A stretch of DNA of 64,000 nucleotides, taken from NCBI RefSeq assembly GCF_024323335.1, contig NC_066583.1:367595877-367659876 (forward strand), given 5' to 3'. A model generated the notes under the pieces. The model was not told the origin of the DNA. It made no database searches and saw nothing but the letters and a program-made list of their open reading frames with translations. This document shows, piece by piece, positions 14,832 to 27,580 of the stretch. The DNA comes from Lathyrus oleraceus. Taxonomy: Eukaryota > Streptophyta > Magnoliopsida > Fabales > Fabaceae. Made by a program: the position numbers and the translations under genes. Numbering within the stretch: the stretch's first letter is position 1; each line of letters begins with the position of its first letter.

Positions 14832-17800
14832 TTAAATATAGTCTATGAGTCCTGGGGGCGTTTCGTCTAAGTGTAGAATTTGCGAATCCTCGTTGGTTTC
14901 CGCATAGTGATAATGTTTCAGACGTTGCCCGTTTACGGTGAACGGTTCTGTAGATTGTCCTTTTATTTCTACCGCTCCACTGGGAAAGATTTTAGTGATA
15001 TGAAAAGGTCCTGACCATCTGGATCGTAGTTTTCCCGGGAATAACTTTAGTCTAGAGTTAAATAAAAGTACTGCGTCGCCTTGCTTGAAGACTTTCCTTG
15101 ATATACGCTTGTCATGCCATTGTTTTGTTCTTTCTTTATAGATTTTGGCATTTTCATAGGCGTCTCTTCTGAGTTCCTCTAATTCGTTTATGTCAAGGAT
15201 TCTCTTTTCACCGGCGGCTTTATAATTCAAATTTAAATTTCTAATAGCCCAATAGGCTTTATGTTCTAATTCTACCGGGAGGTGACAGGATTTTCCATAA
15301 ATGAGCTTAAATGGGGTCGTCCCTATGGGAGTTTTATAAGCAGTTCGGTATGCCCATAAAGCTTCTGGTAATTTCAATGACCAATCTTTCCTTGAAGTGG
15401 CGACCGTTTTTTCTAGTATTTGCTTGATTTCTCTGTTAGATACTTCCACTTGTCCACTGGTTTGAGGGTGGTAAGGTGTTGCTATCCTATGTCTCACTCC
15501 ATATTTAAGTAGTAGTTTTTCGAGTACCTTGGATATAAAGTGTGATCCACCATCACTGACTACTATTCTTGGGATGCCAAATCTCGGAAATATTATATTT
15601 TTAAAGAGTCTAGTTACTACTCGGGTGTCATTTGTTGGAGAAGCTATGGCTTCGATCCATTTTGATACGTTGTCAACTGCCACGAGTATGTATTTGTTAC
15701 CGAAAGAGGATGGAAAGGGTCCCATGAAGTCTATCCCCCACACGTCAAAAATCTCTACTTCCAAAATACCTTTTTGTGGCATCTCGTCACGTCTAGATAT
15801 GTTTCCCGTGCGTTGACATCTGTCACACTCCTTAATAGCCGCATGTACGTCCTTCCATATAGTTGGCCAATAAAAGCCAGCTTGTAGGATTTTAGAGCAG
15901 GTCTTGGATGTACTTGTGTGACCACCATAAGGCGCAGAGTGACAGTGTTGGATTATATTTTCTACCTCTTCTTCGGGTATACATCGACGGAAAATACCAT
16001 CTGGGCCTCTTTTGAAAAGTAAGGGATCATCCCAGTAATAGTGTTTTATGTCGTGGAAGAATCGTTTCTTCTGCTGGTAAGATAAAGTAGGTGGAACTAT
16101 TCCGGCAGCTAAATAATTGACTAGATCAGCGTACCATGGTATGACAGATATAGCTAAGGTGGTTTCTACTTGCATGTCGGAGTTGTTCTCTTCCAAAGTA
16201 GCTATGAGTTTATCATACGAGAAATCATCATTAATGGATGTTCTTTCTGGTTCAAGGTTCTCGAGTCTAGAGAGGTGGTCTGCTACTACGTTTTCAGTTC
16301 CTTTCTTGTCCTTGATTTCTAAGTCGAATTCTTGTAGTAACAAGATCCATCTTAGGAGTCTAGGTTTAGCATCCTTTTTTGTTAAAAGGTACCTGATAGC
16401 AGCGTGATCAGTGTAAACTATTATTTTGGCTCCTACCAGGTAAGAACGAAATTTATCTAGCGCAAATACCACTGCTAGGAGTTCTTTCTCGGTTGTGGCA
16501 TAATTCATCTGCGCTTCATCCAGGGTTCTGCTAGCGTAATATATAACGTGAAGCTTTTTATCCTTTCTTTGTCCTAAAACAGCACCTACAGCCTAATCAC
16601 TGGCATCGCACATTATTTCGAATGGTTCATTCCAGTCTGGTGTCTGCATAATGGGTGCGGAGATCAATGCTTGTTTAAGAGTTTGAAATGCTTTTAAACA
16701 GTTATCGTCGAATATGAATTCAGCATCTTTCATCAACAGTCCGGTTAAGGGTTTAGTTATCTTAGAGAAGTCTTTGATGAATCGTCGGTAAAAACCAGCG
16801 TGTCCTAAAAAGCTTCGTACTTCTCTCACGGTTCTTGGGGGTTGAAGATTTTCGATTACCTCTATTTTGGCTTTGTCTACTTCAATTCCTCTGTTCGAGA
16901 TGATGTGTCCTAAAACAATTCCTTCTTGTACCATAAAGTGGCACTTTTCCCAATTAAGTACTAAGTTTACTTTTACACATCGCTCCAGAACTCTTTCCAG
17001 GTTTTCAAGGCATTCTTCGAAACTTTGTCCGTATACAGAAAAGTCATCCATGAATACTTCCATGATGTTTTCGAGAAAGTCGGCGAATATTGCCATCATG
17101 CATCTTTGAAAAGTTGCAGGGGCATTACACAGACCAAACGGCATTCGTCTATACGCGAAGGTACCAAAAGGGCATGTGAATGTTGTCTTTTCTTGGTCAT
17201 CAGGGTGAATTGGTATTTGAAAGAAGCCTGAATAACCGTCTAAATAACAGAAATGTGAATGTTTAGCTAATCGTTCTAACATTTGGTCAATGAATGGTAA
17301 AGGGAAATGATCTTTTCGGGTTGCTTTGTTTAGTTTCCTATAATCAATGCACATTCTCCATCCCGATTCGATTCGTTTAGTTATAGTTTCTCCTTTTTCG
17401 TTTTCAATAACGATTATGCCTCCTTTCTTGGGTACAACGTGTACAGGACTAACCCATTTGCTGTCAGATATAGGATATATAATACCTGCTTCTAATAACT
17501 TGGTTATTTCTTTCTTTACTACCTCACTTAGGATCGGATTTAGTCTTCTCTGGTGTTCCCTAGAGGTTTTACAGTCTTCTTCTAACATGATGCGGTGCAT
17601 ACAAATAGAAGGGCTTATTCCTTTAAGATCGGTGATGTGGTATCCTAGTGCAGTTGGATATTTTCTTAAGATATGTAGGAGTTTTTCTGTTTCGAGTCTT
17701 CCTAGATCTGCATTAACTATCACAGGTCGTTCAAGTTCTAAGTCTAGGAATTCATATCTCAGATTTTTGGGAAGTGTTTTCAAATCAGGGGTTGGTTTGT

Positions 17801-20222
17801 TAAGACACTGCGTAGGATCTGGTGTTATTGCTAGGCATTGTTTAGATTTGTCCTCTAAAAGATAGTCTGATGGTTTGTCTTCTCCTGACTCTGCTTCTTT
17901 TATGCATTCATCGATGATATCCATGAAGTAACATGTATCTTCTATTGCAGGTGCTTTCAAGAATTGGGAAAGAATGAATTCAATTTTTTCTTCACCTACT
18001 TCGAAGGTGAGTCGTCCTCGTTTTACGTCTATGATTGCACCGGCAGTTGCTAAGAATGGTCTTCCTAGTATAATAGGTGTCGTATCATCTTCTCTAATGT
18101 CCATAATTGTGAAGTCAGTGGGAATGTAAAACTGACCTATGCGTACGGGAACGTTTTCAAGGATTCCTACAGGATATTTGATGGAACGATCTGCTAATTG
18201 CACAGACATTTTGGTCGGTCTTAATTCTCCCATCTCTAGTTTCTTACATATGGATAAGGGCATAACGCTAATTCCGGCTCCTAAATCGCATAAGGCTTTG
18301 TCGATGACAAATTTTCCTATGTGACAGGGTATAGAGAAGCTACCCGGATCCTTGAGTTTAGGGGGCATGTTTTGGATTATAGCGCTACATTCGGCAGGGA
18401 GTGTAACGGTTTCGCTATCCTCAAGTTTCCTCTTATTAGAAAGAATTTCTTTTAAGAATTTAGCATATGAGGGCATCTGCGTAATAGCTTCGGTAAACGG
18501 AATTGTAACGTTTAATTGTTTAAGGAGATCAACAAATTTTCTAAATTGGCCTACATCTTTGGTTTTAACAAGCCTTTGAGGGTAAGGTATAGGTGGTTTG
18601 TAAGGTGGTGGAGGTACATAAGGTTCCTTCTTTTCTAGGGTTTCCTTATTACTCTCTTCCTTTTCCTTAGGTTCACTTTCCTCAGTGGATTTCTCAGGGT
18701 TTTGGTTTTCTATCCTTGGGTCAGACGGTCCTTCCACTTCCGTTCCACTTCTCAATATAATTGCATGAGCTTGGCTTCTCGGATTGGGTTGGGGCTGTCC
18801 AGGGAATGTACCAGTTGGTGCAGCGGTAGGTGCTTGTTGTTGAGCTACTTGAGATATTTGCGTTTCCAGCATTTTGTTATGGGTAGCCAAGGCATCTACT
18901 TTGCTTGCTAGTTGTTTAAGTTGTTCGCCAGTGTGTATGTTCTGGTTTAAGAAATCTTTATTGGTTTGTTGTTGGGAAGCTATAAAGTTTTCCATCATGA
19001 TTTCCAAGTTGGATTTTCTAGGGGTATTATTGTTAGGATTCGGTTTCTGATATCCTGGAGGTATAGATGGGGCTTGATTTGGAGACTGTCCAGGTGCGTA
19101 TAAAGCATTATTACTCTTATATGAGAAGTTTGGATGGTTCTTCCAATTTGGGTTATAGGTATTCGAATAGGGGCTTCCTTGAGCATAGTTTACTTGCTCT
19201 GTTTGGATTCCAGTCAAGAGTTGACATTCCGCAGGAGTGTGGCCTTGGATTCCACAGACCTCGCAATTCTGAGTTATAGCAACCACGGCTGCTGGAGGTG
19301 ATACGTTTAAACTTTCAATCTTCTGGACCAAAGCATCCACTTTTGCATTGACGTGATCAAGGTTACTTATCTCGTACATGCCAGTTTTCGGTTGAGGTTT
19401 TTCCACTGTTGTTCGTTCGGTTCCCCACTGATAGTGGTTTTGGGCCATGCTCTCGATAAGCTGGTAAGCATCAGCATAAGGTTTGTTCATTAGTGCACCA
19501 CCTGCAGCGGCGTCTATTGTTAACCTTGTGTTGTATAAGAGACCATTATAAAATGTGTGAATTACTAACCAGTCTTCCAAACCATGGTGTGGGCAAAGTC
19601 TCATCATGTCTTTGTATCTTTCCCATGCTTCGAAAAGAGACTCGTTGTCTTTCTGTTTAAATCCGTTTATCTGGGCTCTTAACATAGCTGTTTTGCTTGG
19701 TGGAAAATATCGGGCAAGAAAAACTTTCTTCAACTCGTTCCATGTGGTGACTGAGTTGGAAGGAAGAGATTGAAGCCATCTTCTAGCGCTATCTCTTAAT
19801 GAGAAAGGAAAAAGACGAAGTCGAATTGCCTCTGAAGTGACACCATTAGCTTTAACAGTATCAGCGTATTGGACAAATACGGATAAATGAAGGTTTGGAT
19901 CTTCGGTAAGATTTCCAGAGAATTGGTTCTGTTGCACAGCCTGCAACAACGAAGGTTTAAGTTCAAAGTTGTTTGCTTCGATTGCGGGCGGAGCAATACT
20001 TGAATGCGGTTCATCTTGCGATGGAGCGGCGTAATCTCTAAGAGCACGAGCTGGTTCTGCCATCTCGGTTAAAGAAGGAAAATCTTTGAGATCAGGAAGG
20101 TCTATAGGAGGGAGATTGTTTTCAGCACGATATTCCCGAATTCGTCGTAAGACTCGGAGATATAGTTCGATATCGTTGATTCGTAAATAGAGCGGTTCGC
20201 CTTGAGAGCGAGTGCGTGGCAT
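14832..20222 (-). pseudogene. Athila gag-pol polyprotein with one in-frame stop
   Basis: One reading frame of about 1796 codons from ATG at 20222 (MPRTRSQGEP), interrupted only by TAG at 16593-16595. In order: gag domain (about residues 100-230, around RRWLQSLPSNSVTTWNELKK); zinc knuckle CEVCGIQGHTPAEC (about 325); protease with DLGAGISVMP (about 655); reverse transcriptase with MCIDYRKLNKATR and the active site FMDD (about 1055); RNase H; and integrase with an HHCC zinc finger (HSAPYGGH…CDRC) and DDE residues in WGIDFMG, SDGGSHF and VEVSNRE. The stop falls in RNase H directly after CDASD, where relatives usually have tyrosine. Without it the enzyme set would be complete. The product would replicate the element through virus-like particles. 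Confidence 0.9.
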
Positions 20223-20311
20223 ACAAATCAACGAAAGAAAGAAAATAGAAGAAAAAGAAACCTTAGTCTCTACAGCGTAACGGAAGAGTTACGATATCGA
20301 TTGAATAAAAC

Positions 20312-20329
20312 TCCCCGGCAACGGCGCCA
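20312..20329 (-). other. Athila primer-binding site (tRNA-Asp)
   Basis: Minus-strand TGGCGCCGTTGCCGGGGA is complementary to the 3' end of plant tRNA-Asp including CCA. It lies 6 nt inside the 5' LTR, which confirms that the right-hand LTR is the 5' one. Confidence 0.9.
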
Positions 20330-20335
20330 AAAACT

Positions 20336-22098
20336 TGATCGCTCGACTGGGTGAGTCGAGAATGGGATACAAACTGCAAGTGCACAGTTCTATCGCGTAG
20401 TTTTAAAAGATATCGATCCCACAGGGACTTATGAATCGATATACCGTTATCTAAAGTTACTACGTAAATCTAAGGTGAAGATGTTTGATTGTTTGGGGAA
20501 AAACTAAGAGCTAAACTAATGTCTAGATTAAATATTAATAAAACGGATATCGGTATGTAATTCGTCAAAACTAGGGAATCAAGTCTTTGTCGGTTTCTTG
20601 GTTTTAAAATGAATCGTTTCGGTTAACTTTATTGGTTAAAGGTTCTATCTCAAACTCTCGCTCTGTTGAATAAACCATGATTTTATATTAATGTTGCTGT
20701 CACTTATAATTAAGTCAAAAACCATATTTTGAAAACAATAAAGTTGCAGAAACTCTTTTTAAGAAAATACTGACCGTTTTAAACACCCTTATCTCAAACT
20801 CTCGCTCTGTTGACTTAGGTTATATAATTAAATCCAAATGCTTAACTCTCGTCCTCACATTCAATCTTTAAAAATACTTTTTGGAAAAGGTCAGAATTTA
20901 ATTAACTCTAAAACTTGCTCTCGCCCTGATCTAGAATTAATGCCTAACTTACACTGTCCAGTTAAAATCTCAAACTCTCGCTCTATTGATTTTAACTTCT
21001 TTATGTCTTTTACTTTTGTAAAAAATCTTGTTATTAAACCTATAAGTTGAGACCATAAAAAGATTGATTTTGATTTTAAGTTTAGATAGACCGACTCAGT
21101 CTCGATCCCTTATTCTGCTTACTTTACATACCGATACCTAGGCAAATTAGCCAGACATGCTAAATAAACAAGAATTTATATCATGCATAAACAGACTCAT
21201 TCCAGGCAGGCAATATGAATAAACAATAGAATAAAACATTAAAAATTAAATAACAATTAAAGAACCTGAATGCGTAATACAATGGTCTTGAACACTCCAC
21301 CACAAGCCGGTAGGATTTGTTCTTCGATTCTTCAATTAAGCAGTAAAATAAATCAAGGAAATAAAACTCGAATATAACGTAAGGTTAAATCCGGTATAAA
21401 GTTGCACAGTAGTTTCCGGTGTAGAAACTATTACGCGAAAAATATCTAAAAGCTAAAAACGGGAAAGATAAATTGCAAGGGAAAAGAGAAAGTAAAGCTT
21501 GCAAAAGAAATAAATAAAATGAACAATGCTGGAAAGGAAGAAAAATAAGCAAAGGCGTGAAAGGAAAATTTGGCAGAGCTTCCGCAAAACTGAGCGTGCA
21601 AAAACTCTCCTTACGGCAAAGAGAGGAGATGGCTATTTATAATAGCCTTGGTAACTGCATTCCGTTCCCTACGAGTCTTCAGCATGGCTAAATACACGGC
21701 TTGGGAATAGGACACGAAGTCCTCAACGTTACTTCCATTCTTCTGAGAGCGTAACTTGCGCCAAAAAGCTAGTGGACTGGTGTGACGCTCGTCACACCAT
21801 GTGTGACGTCCGTCACAAGGCTACTTCGCGTGACGCTCGTCACAACCCTTGTGACGCCCGTCACAGGGGCAACGTGCGCTTTCTTTTGGGCTGGGCTTGG
21901 TCTTGGTTATTTGTTTCCTTTTTATTGCTTTTTACACCTCCTTTTCTTCCCTTTTTCACTTTTGCTTCAAAATGGGTACCTGATGTAAATAGAAAAGAAA
22001 TACTGCATAATATCTGATAAAATGGGATAAATTAAAGTAAATGATAATATAATCTAATTAAATTAAGTCTTAAAATGTGATATAATTTCATGTTATCA
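20336..22098 (-). repeat. 5' LTR of the Athila element
   Basis: Same length as the left LTR. Its TATA box (21634-21641) and four GTGACG palindromes (21782-21795, 21803-21816, 21830-21843, 21851-21864) would form the active promoter, with transcription running leftward from about 21605. Confidence 0.95.
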
Positions 22099-22103
22099 TC
22101 AAA

Positions 22104-22319
22104 CTCGAGTACCGTTCATCCTTGATAGACAACGAAGGGAAGATATGGTTCACCATGCTTGAATTCAAGACAAATGATGATTTAAAGGTGATGTGGAGTA
22201 CCTTTTACTGTTACTCAACAAAGGATCCGATTGAAGTGGATGTGACGATTCAAAGATCATCCAAAGATATTATAAGAATGTTGCAACGTTCCGAATCACC
22301 CATTTTTAATAACATGTAA
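22104..22319 (+). pseudogene. 3' half of the ORF split by Athila
   Basis: The frame continues directly from 8409 when the element and one TCAAA are removed. It reads LEYRSSLIDNEGKIWFTM… and ends with a TAA after RSESPIFNNM at 22317-22319. The mix of aromatic and acidic residues looks like the N-terminal module found in legume Mutator-like proteins, but I cannot confirm the family. Confidence 0.45.
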
Positions 22320-22389
22320 TGTTAAATTTATGTAATGCTTATCTATGTAATGTTTATTTTGGAATCCTTGCCACAATAGCAATTCTCCT

Positions 22390-23219
22390 CAATGTCTTCT
22401 GGTTCTAAAATCTATGATCATCAACATTCTTGCCACAATTTGGTTTGCTCGGAACCATGCCCGGTTTCGAAACAAGCGTATCTCTTGGAAGGCGACCATC
22501 CCTATGATAATGTCCGCAATTTCTATTGCCGGTAATCACACTAATTTGAAGTCTTTTGGCTCTATAATGGACTTCGCCCTTCTTAAGAAGTTTAATATTT
22601 CTTTGCATCCTCCTAATGCTCCCTCCATCAAAGAGGTCATTTGGCATCCTCCCCTTTTTAATTGGACTAAGTGCAACATTGATGGTTCAGCGACTCATAT
22701 TATGGCTGCTTGTGGGGGTGTTTTTCGCAACAATGACACTGATTTTGTTAGTGCTTTCGCAGAGCCAATGGGGTTACAAATGCTTTTTTTGTAGAATTAT
22801 TTGGAGCCTTCCGGGAAATTGAGTTAGTTCATCATTTAAATATCGCTAATTTGTGGATTGAGACTGATTCTACTCTTGTTGTTAGAGCTTTCCAAAAGAG
22901 AGTTTGCATCCCTTGGAGCTTAAGGAATCGTTAGTTTAATTGTCTTGGTTTTTCTTATAATATGAACCTTGTAGTCACTCATATCTTTAGAGAGGTTAAT
23001 GTATGCGCTGATTCTTTGACCAATAGAGGTCTTAATCTTGACTGTCTCCATTTTTGGTTCATCATGCTGCATTTTATTCAGGGCAATACTATTATGGACA
23101 AACTAGGTCTTCCTAGTTTTCATTTTGTTGTGCCTTGGAGGGTTTGGTCCCCCCCTCTTTTTGTAGTTCTCTTTTTTCTTTTATTCATTTTGGGTGGTGC
23201 TTGTTGGCTCGCTTGCTAA
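22390..23219 (+). pseudogene. LINE-type RNase H remnant
   Basis: The 3' end of a decayed non-LTR retrotransposon ORF. The first open piece (ending at 22794) contains LATIWFARNHARF and KCNIDGSATH, and the frame then shifts. The next piece carries FVELFGAF and WIETDSTLVV, and a TAG interrupts it near 22933. The last piece has FREVNVCADSLTNRG. NIDG, VELFGA, ETDS and NVCAD match the D-E-D-D pattern of plant LINE-associated RNase H (RVT_3 type). Several frame breaks make it non-functional. No reverse transcriptase portion is present. Confidence 0.75.
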
Positions 23220-24036
23220 AACAAATTTATTTTATGGTTAGTTTATGTTGATTTTCTATTCTGCAATTGTTTCTGCCTGTTTCTGCTTTGATCTAACAGA
23301 GCATATTTTGAAGATACATCTCTGAATATCTCACTGACTAATGAACTAAGGGGGTTACATAGATGCACCTCTGAATCTACCTTTTGTGCTATTTGCTACT
23401 ACTAATAGAAGGGTGAATTCATATGTGCATTTTCGTAATAATTTCTAGACTCATTTTGAATTCATGGTAGTGTGTTTATTTCATAACTCATGGAATAACT
23501 CAAAAGTATACTTCCGAACTAACCCTTATGCCTAAGTTTTTATATAAATTTGACGATTTTTTAAAAACCTTATAATTTAGGCCATTCAACTATGCATCAT
23601 TGTTATTCAACTGAACCATACACTGATATAATTCAATTAAAATGTATAATTAAACATCATTGTTGACAAATTAGAAACTATAATATAAATATTATCAAAA
23701 TACAAGTAAAAGTGAACTATTGGGTATATCTGACCCTCCAGTTCATTCTCTGCCTCATGTATTGTAATAAATTATGTGCCTCAACTAGCATGGCCTATAC
23801 ATTGACTGTCCCAATAATGCCTTATGGAAAGTCTTCTCTATCTATACTCGCTTACCCAATAGCCATAATACATTGACATGCAAGTAACACATTAACAACA
23901 TGATATGCCCTAGCTTACTCCTCCTCTAATATCTCCTGATGAGTTAGTCTAAGTGGCTCTCCCTTAGCATCTAATATCATGTAAGGATATGACACTCTAA
24001 AATACCACTAGATGTAGCCGAATGCACTACTTCATG
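23220..24036. other. AT-rich spacer without recognisable genes
   Basis: No supported coding region. At 23305-23325 the sequence (minus strand AGAGATGTATCTTCAAA) resembles AGAGATGCATCTTCGGA at 8143-8159 in inverted orientation, possibly the ends of an old Mutator-like element; see findings. Confidence 0.4.
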
Positions 24037-25644
24037 CTAAAGAGCTGACACACTTCTTGATTTATCGAATATTATATGATTGTAGAAATAATCAAATATC
24101 ACATCAATATCTCTACGGATGACAGTGGGAAGAACAAATACGATTGGGTCTTTTGGTATACCCCGTAGGAACCCGAACTGGCACACGACTCGCTTAGGAA
24201 AATGCGAATAAGTCGGGTGTGACCCACAAGCCAACCATTTGGATTAGAAGGTTATGTCATCCAAGATATGCGTCTAATAGTGATCATCGTACAATGTGTG
24301 GCGTATATCATATGCCCTGATACGATCAAGAAACACTCGAAACAACTTGATCGCCTAATTCCATCTGAGCGGGATGAAGAAGTAAGCATGTGGCCAAGCC
24401 TCATTGTATCTATCCTCGTATGACCAGCCAGAGATGCATGGAAAATGATTGAGAACCCATGCCTAAAAATGGTTCAGATAAAATATTAGCAATTGTGTAA
24501 CACAAATGTTATGAAATATTAGTAATAGTAAAGGTGAAAATATACTACCGTAAATAGCGTGTTGCTTGTTGTCGTCTGTCTAGTCTTCCAAAAACAAGTT
24601 TCACCTAACTTCAAGTAAAAGTAAACCAAACAAGCATCCACCACTTGTATTCATGAATTCACTTGAAGTCAATGAAGTATCTAAGGTGACAACAACGAGA
24701 TAATAAGCACTTTTTTCCACAAATATGGACGTGCCAACCAAATGCATGACATATGACCTCAATGCACATGATTTATGATGAAAAACTTGTATATCATCAC
24801 CATCGGCCCCCACTTCCGCAACCAATTAGTATTTATACAACTCCTCCAGAAATGCAAATCTAGCATGACACCCTCTGGTGCCATCCATCTCCTTTGGGAA
24901 TCACCTAAGCCAACTCCTAAGTATTGCACCATCATGTCCAGTGTATTAGGTCTAGATATTATGAAATGGTTTAATAATCTTCCCCTGATTGGTATATGTA
25001 ATAGGGATGACACATCATCAAGTGTGATGGATATCTCACTATCGAAAGATGACGTCTCTGAGTGTCATCTCTCCATAAAAGCTAACGCCTTACCATGGTT
25101 AACAACATTATAACCAGTCATGCATAAATCTTGCAGTCCATAATGTTTCATGACATCATAAAACACTTGTTATTCCTGTTGCTTCAACTTCACAATCTTC
25201 CTATCGTGGTTGATGCATTTTAAAGTCTCACGGTACTGTAAAAAGAGTCATCGTTAGAAACACATATGTTTAAAATAATAAATACATATTTATTTTACCT
25301 CTCCATCCTACACATGCCTAGCAGCATGGCTTGCATACAGATGAAGTAGTGAATTGTCATAAAGGCCTTCTCCAAAAACCTCAAGAACGATAACATCAAT
25401 AGCAGGCTGATCAAAATGGATTGGTGGCGCTTCTAGGGTAGCAACAGGTGACTCGTGCCTCTAGGAAAACGAAGCCGAAGACACCTGAGCTCCAAAAGAC
25501 AACATTTCTGCATCAAATGAACTAGGACCAACTGGTGGTCATGAGGGTATAGTTTCTCCCTGCGAACAGATGCATGCTTGGACACTCTACAGACTGTTTC
25601 GTTCGAGGACCAGAAATGGAAGCTCTAGCTCTCGAAGGAACCAT
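24037..25644 (-). pseudogene. Plant mobile domain protein (PP7 long-form/MAIN-like) pseudogene
   Basis: A degenerate copy of the plant mobile domain family, whose members include MAIN and the long-form PP7 homologues and which also occurs inside transposons. Recognisable blocks on the minus strand, in order: a basic start MVPSRARAS near 25644; ITLDDVSSLLHIPIRGRLL around 25000; FVEKSAYYL around 24700; and MACGSHPTYSHFPKR followed by QFGF at 24234-24150. Stops and frameshifts separate the blocks and some linking sequence is unrecognisable. It could be a retired host gene or transposon cargo. Confidence 0.7.
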
Positions 25645-25987
25645 AAATGATTAGAGTTTGACGATAATGATCTTGAATGATGGCTCTTATATTCTTTATG
25701 ATGGCGCGGGGTGGACCTTCATGGTTAGCACTCCAACCAAGTCAGTTCAATGTTCAAGAAGTGAAATTGGAGATTAGAGATTGTGTACCTTCTCATAATA
25801 TGTGAATATGTTGGGTCGAGTAGAGTGGGCTTCAAACAGATTGGGCCTTAGTTGCTTAGGCCTTTAGTTGGTCTAGAACAGTTGCCCCCAAGGCTTGGCC
25901 GAGCAATGAGAGGGTCGGGGTAAGCGTTAAATATCATTGACTGGCCTCTATGTATTAGTCTGTCACAATGTAGAACTAAATCACTTA
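25645..25987. other. Spacer without recognisable features
   Basis: Low-complexity AT-rich sequence with no supported ORF, RNA gene or repeat. Confidence 0.4.
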
Positions 25988-26265
25988 GGCTATGTTTGGA
26001 TTGATGGAACATAACAGAGCAGAACGGAATGGAGCAGAATGAAATATAGATCATACTCCATTGTTTGGTTATTTTATTAAAAATGTCTCATTCCATCACA
26101 TACAACCCAAATTGGATGGAACAAAAAATAGAGATTTGGATGGAATGGATTCCATCATGTTCCATTCAATTCCATCCATTATTTGTAAATTCAAACAATG
26201 GAATCTCATTAGTTATCACTCTACTCCATTCCATTCCATCCCATACCACCAATTCAAACATACCC
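25988..26265. mobile_element. Tourist-like MITE (PIF/Harbinger type)
   Basis: A 278-bp element with inverted ends (GGCTATGTTTGGATTGATGG, and on the other strand GGGTATGTTTGAATTGGTGG) flanked by TTA at 25985-25987 and 26266-26268. TTA is the typical 3-bp duplication of PIF/Harbinger elements. The interior is rich in ATTCCATTCC and its complement. It has no coding capacity. Confidence 0.75.
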
Positions 26266-26468
26266 TTAGGATCATTTTGAAAAGTGATGGGGAACAAGTG
26301 CATTTAATGCGTTTTCATCATTTAGATGCTTCATCAGCCATTCCTGATACGTGCAATTACGTGACCACCTAGGGTGAAGCTTAGTTCATATCGTGCTTAA
26401 GTACACTCGAGTTTGGCGTGTTTCCATGGGTGGAGTTATGGAAGTTGAAGATTTTGGACAAGATTGTG

Positions 26469-26680
26469 CAATTTGGATCCGATCGAGTGAAGGTTTTGAA
26501 GAACGAAAGGTTCTTGAAAAGGAGTAGCATGAGACAGTGAATCATATTGGTAAATCTTGGGTTACAACAATTCACAATTTGGATCCGATCGAGTGAATGC
26601 TTTGAAGAATGGGAGGTTCTTGCAAAGGGGTAGCATGGGACGGTGAATCAAATTGGCATTGTTGGGTTACTTGATTAAGT
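26469..26680. repeat. Tandem duplication with a 106-bp period
   Basis: Two diverged copies starting at CAATTTGGATCC (26469 and 26575), each running through the word GGTTCTTG and ending near GGGTTAC. No coding function is visible. Confidence 0.75.
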
Positions 26681-26699
26681 TTTGATCAAGGGAAAAGAA

Positions 26700-26869
26700 A
26701 ATGTCAGAATCAACATCAAACTTAGGGTTTGTAGTGTTGGATTTATACATTTCTCTTATATACATACCTTTGAAAAGTAAGGTTAATTTAACTATCTCAA
26801 TTCAAGTTTGAATTGAGGACAGACGTATACATAAAGAGGTCGATTGAAGAACTGTCTAAAAAATCCTTG

Positions 26870-26906
<37 letters not shown>

Positions 26907-27580
26907 TCTCTTTTACGTTTCAATTGCAAATTGTTGAATTCATCGATTGTGTGATCATTATGTTTGGCCAATATTTTTTTGTTACCTTTTGAAAGAGGTT
27001 ATGTTGAGTTGATCATAATCCTTTAGATTGTGATTAGATTTGAAGATCAACAAAACCATACAAATTTCCAAACAAAATTGATTGCATACAAGGTGTTCAA
27101 TAATTTGTCTCAATAGTATTTTTATGTGATTAATCATTGGAAATAGTCTCTATTTTTAGCATTGCATTCAATTTTTTGTGGTTGATAGATTTTTGATCTA
27201 ACTTATGTTCATTATCATACCTTGAGTGCATTTACACATATCTGGGCTTTCCGATAGAGGTTCGGTTAGACGATTCAATCTGGGTTACTTCCGTGCCTCT
27301 AGATCTAAATTTTTCAAAATAGTTTTTGTTAAACTTGTTTAACTAGTGATCTATTCACCCCCTCTAGATCGATGCCTATCGTCTAACAAGTGGTATCATG
27401 AGCACTGGTTAATTATGTGCTTAAATATTTTCTTATTAGAAAATGGCTACCGATCCTAAAGGGGCGTACAATAAAGCACCAATTTTCACAGGTAAAAATC
27501 ATGGCTCTTAGAAAGCTTGTATATGTATCCATATCAACTCGGTTAATAAGGTTGTATGGGACATCATCATTGAAGCTATG
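26700..27580 (+). mobile_element. Truncated Ty1/copia element: LTR end, primer site, start of gag
   Basis: The LTR end …CTAACA (27388) is followed by AGTGGTATCA-T-GAGC, a tRNA-Met primer site with one inserted base. An ATG at 27443 opens a copia gag start (MATDPKGAYNKAPIFTGKN), broken by TAG at 27509 and continuing to about 27575, where Tat/Ogre LTR sequence takes over. A (CT)15 run lies inside the LTR. The left end of the LTR could not be fixed. Confidence 0.65.
26874..26903. repeat. (CT)15 microsatellite
   Basis: Fifteen uninterrupted CT units. Confidence 0.98.

Larger units (their letters stand above)
8410..22098 (-). mobile_element. Complete Athila-lineage Ty3/gypsy LTR retrotransposon
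   Basis: A 13,689-bp element in minus orientation. The LTRs at 8410-10172 and 20336-22098 have the same length (1763 bp) and, by eye, differ at only about one site (near 9116). It is flanked by TCAAA at 8405-8409 and 22099-22103. It has a tRNA-Asp primer site, gag-pol, two downstream ORFs and a polypurine tract. The Athila assignment rests on the Asp primer site, the gag sequence, the element size and the extra ORFs after pol. Near-identical LTRs and an intact target duplication show a recent insertion. Confidence 0.95.

Noticed and set aside
24775..25113. Plus-strand ORF of 112 codons opposite the plant mobile domain pseudogene
   Set aside because: It is a shadow of the minus-strand pseudogene, which has clear family motifs in this stretch.
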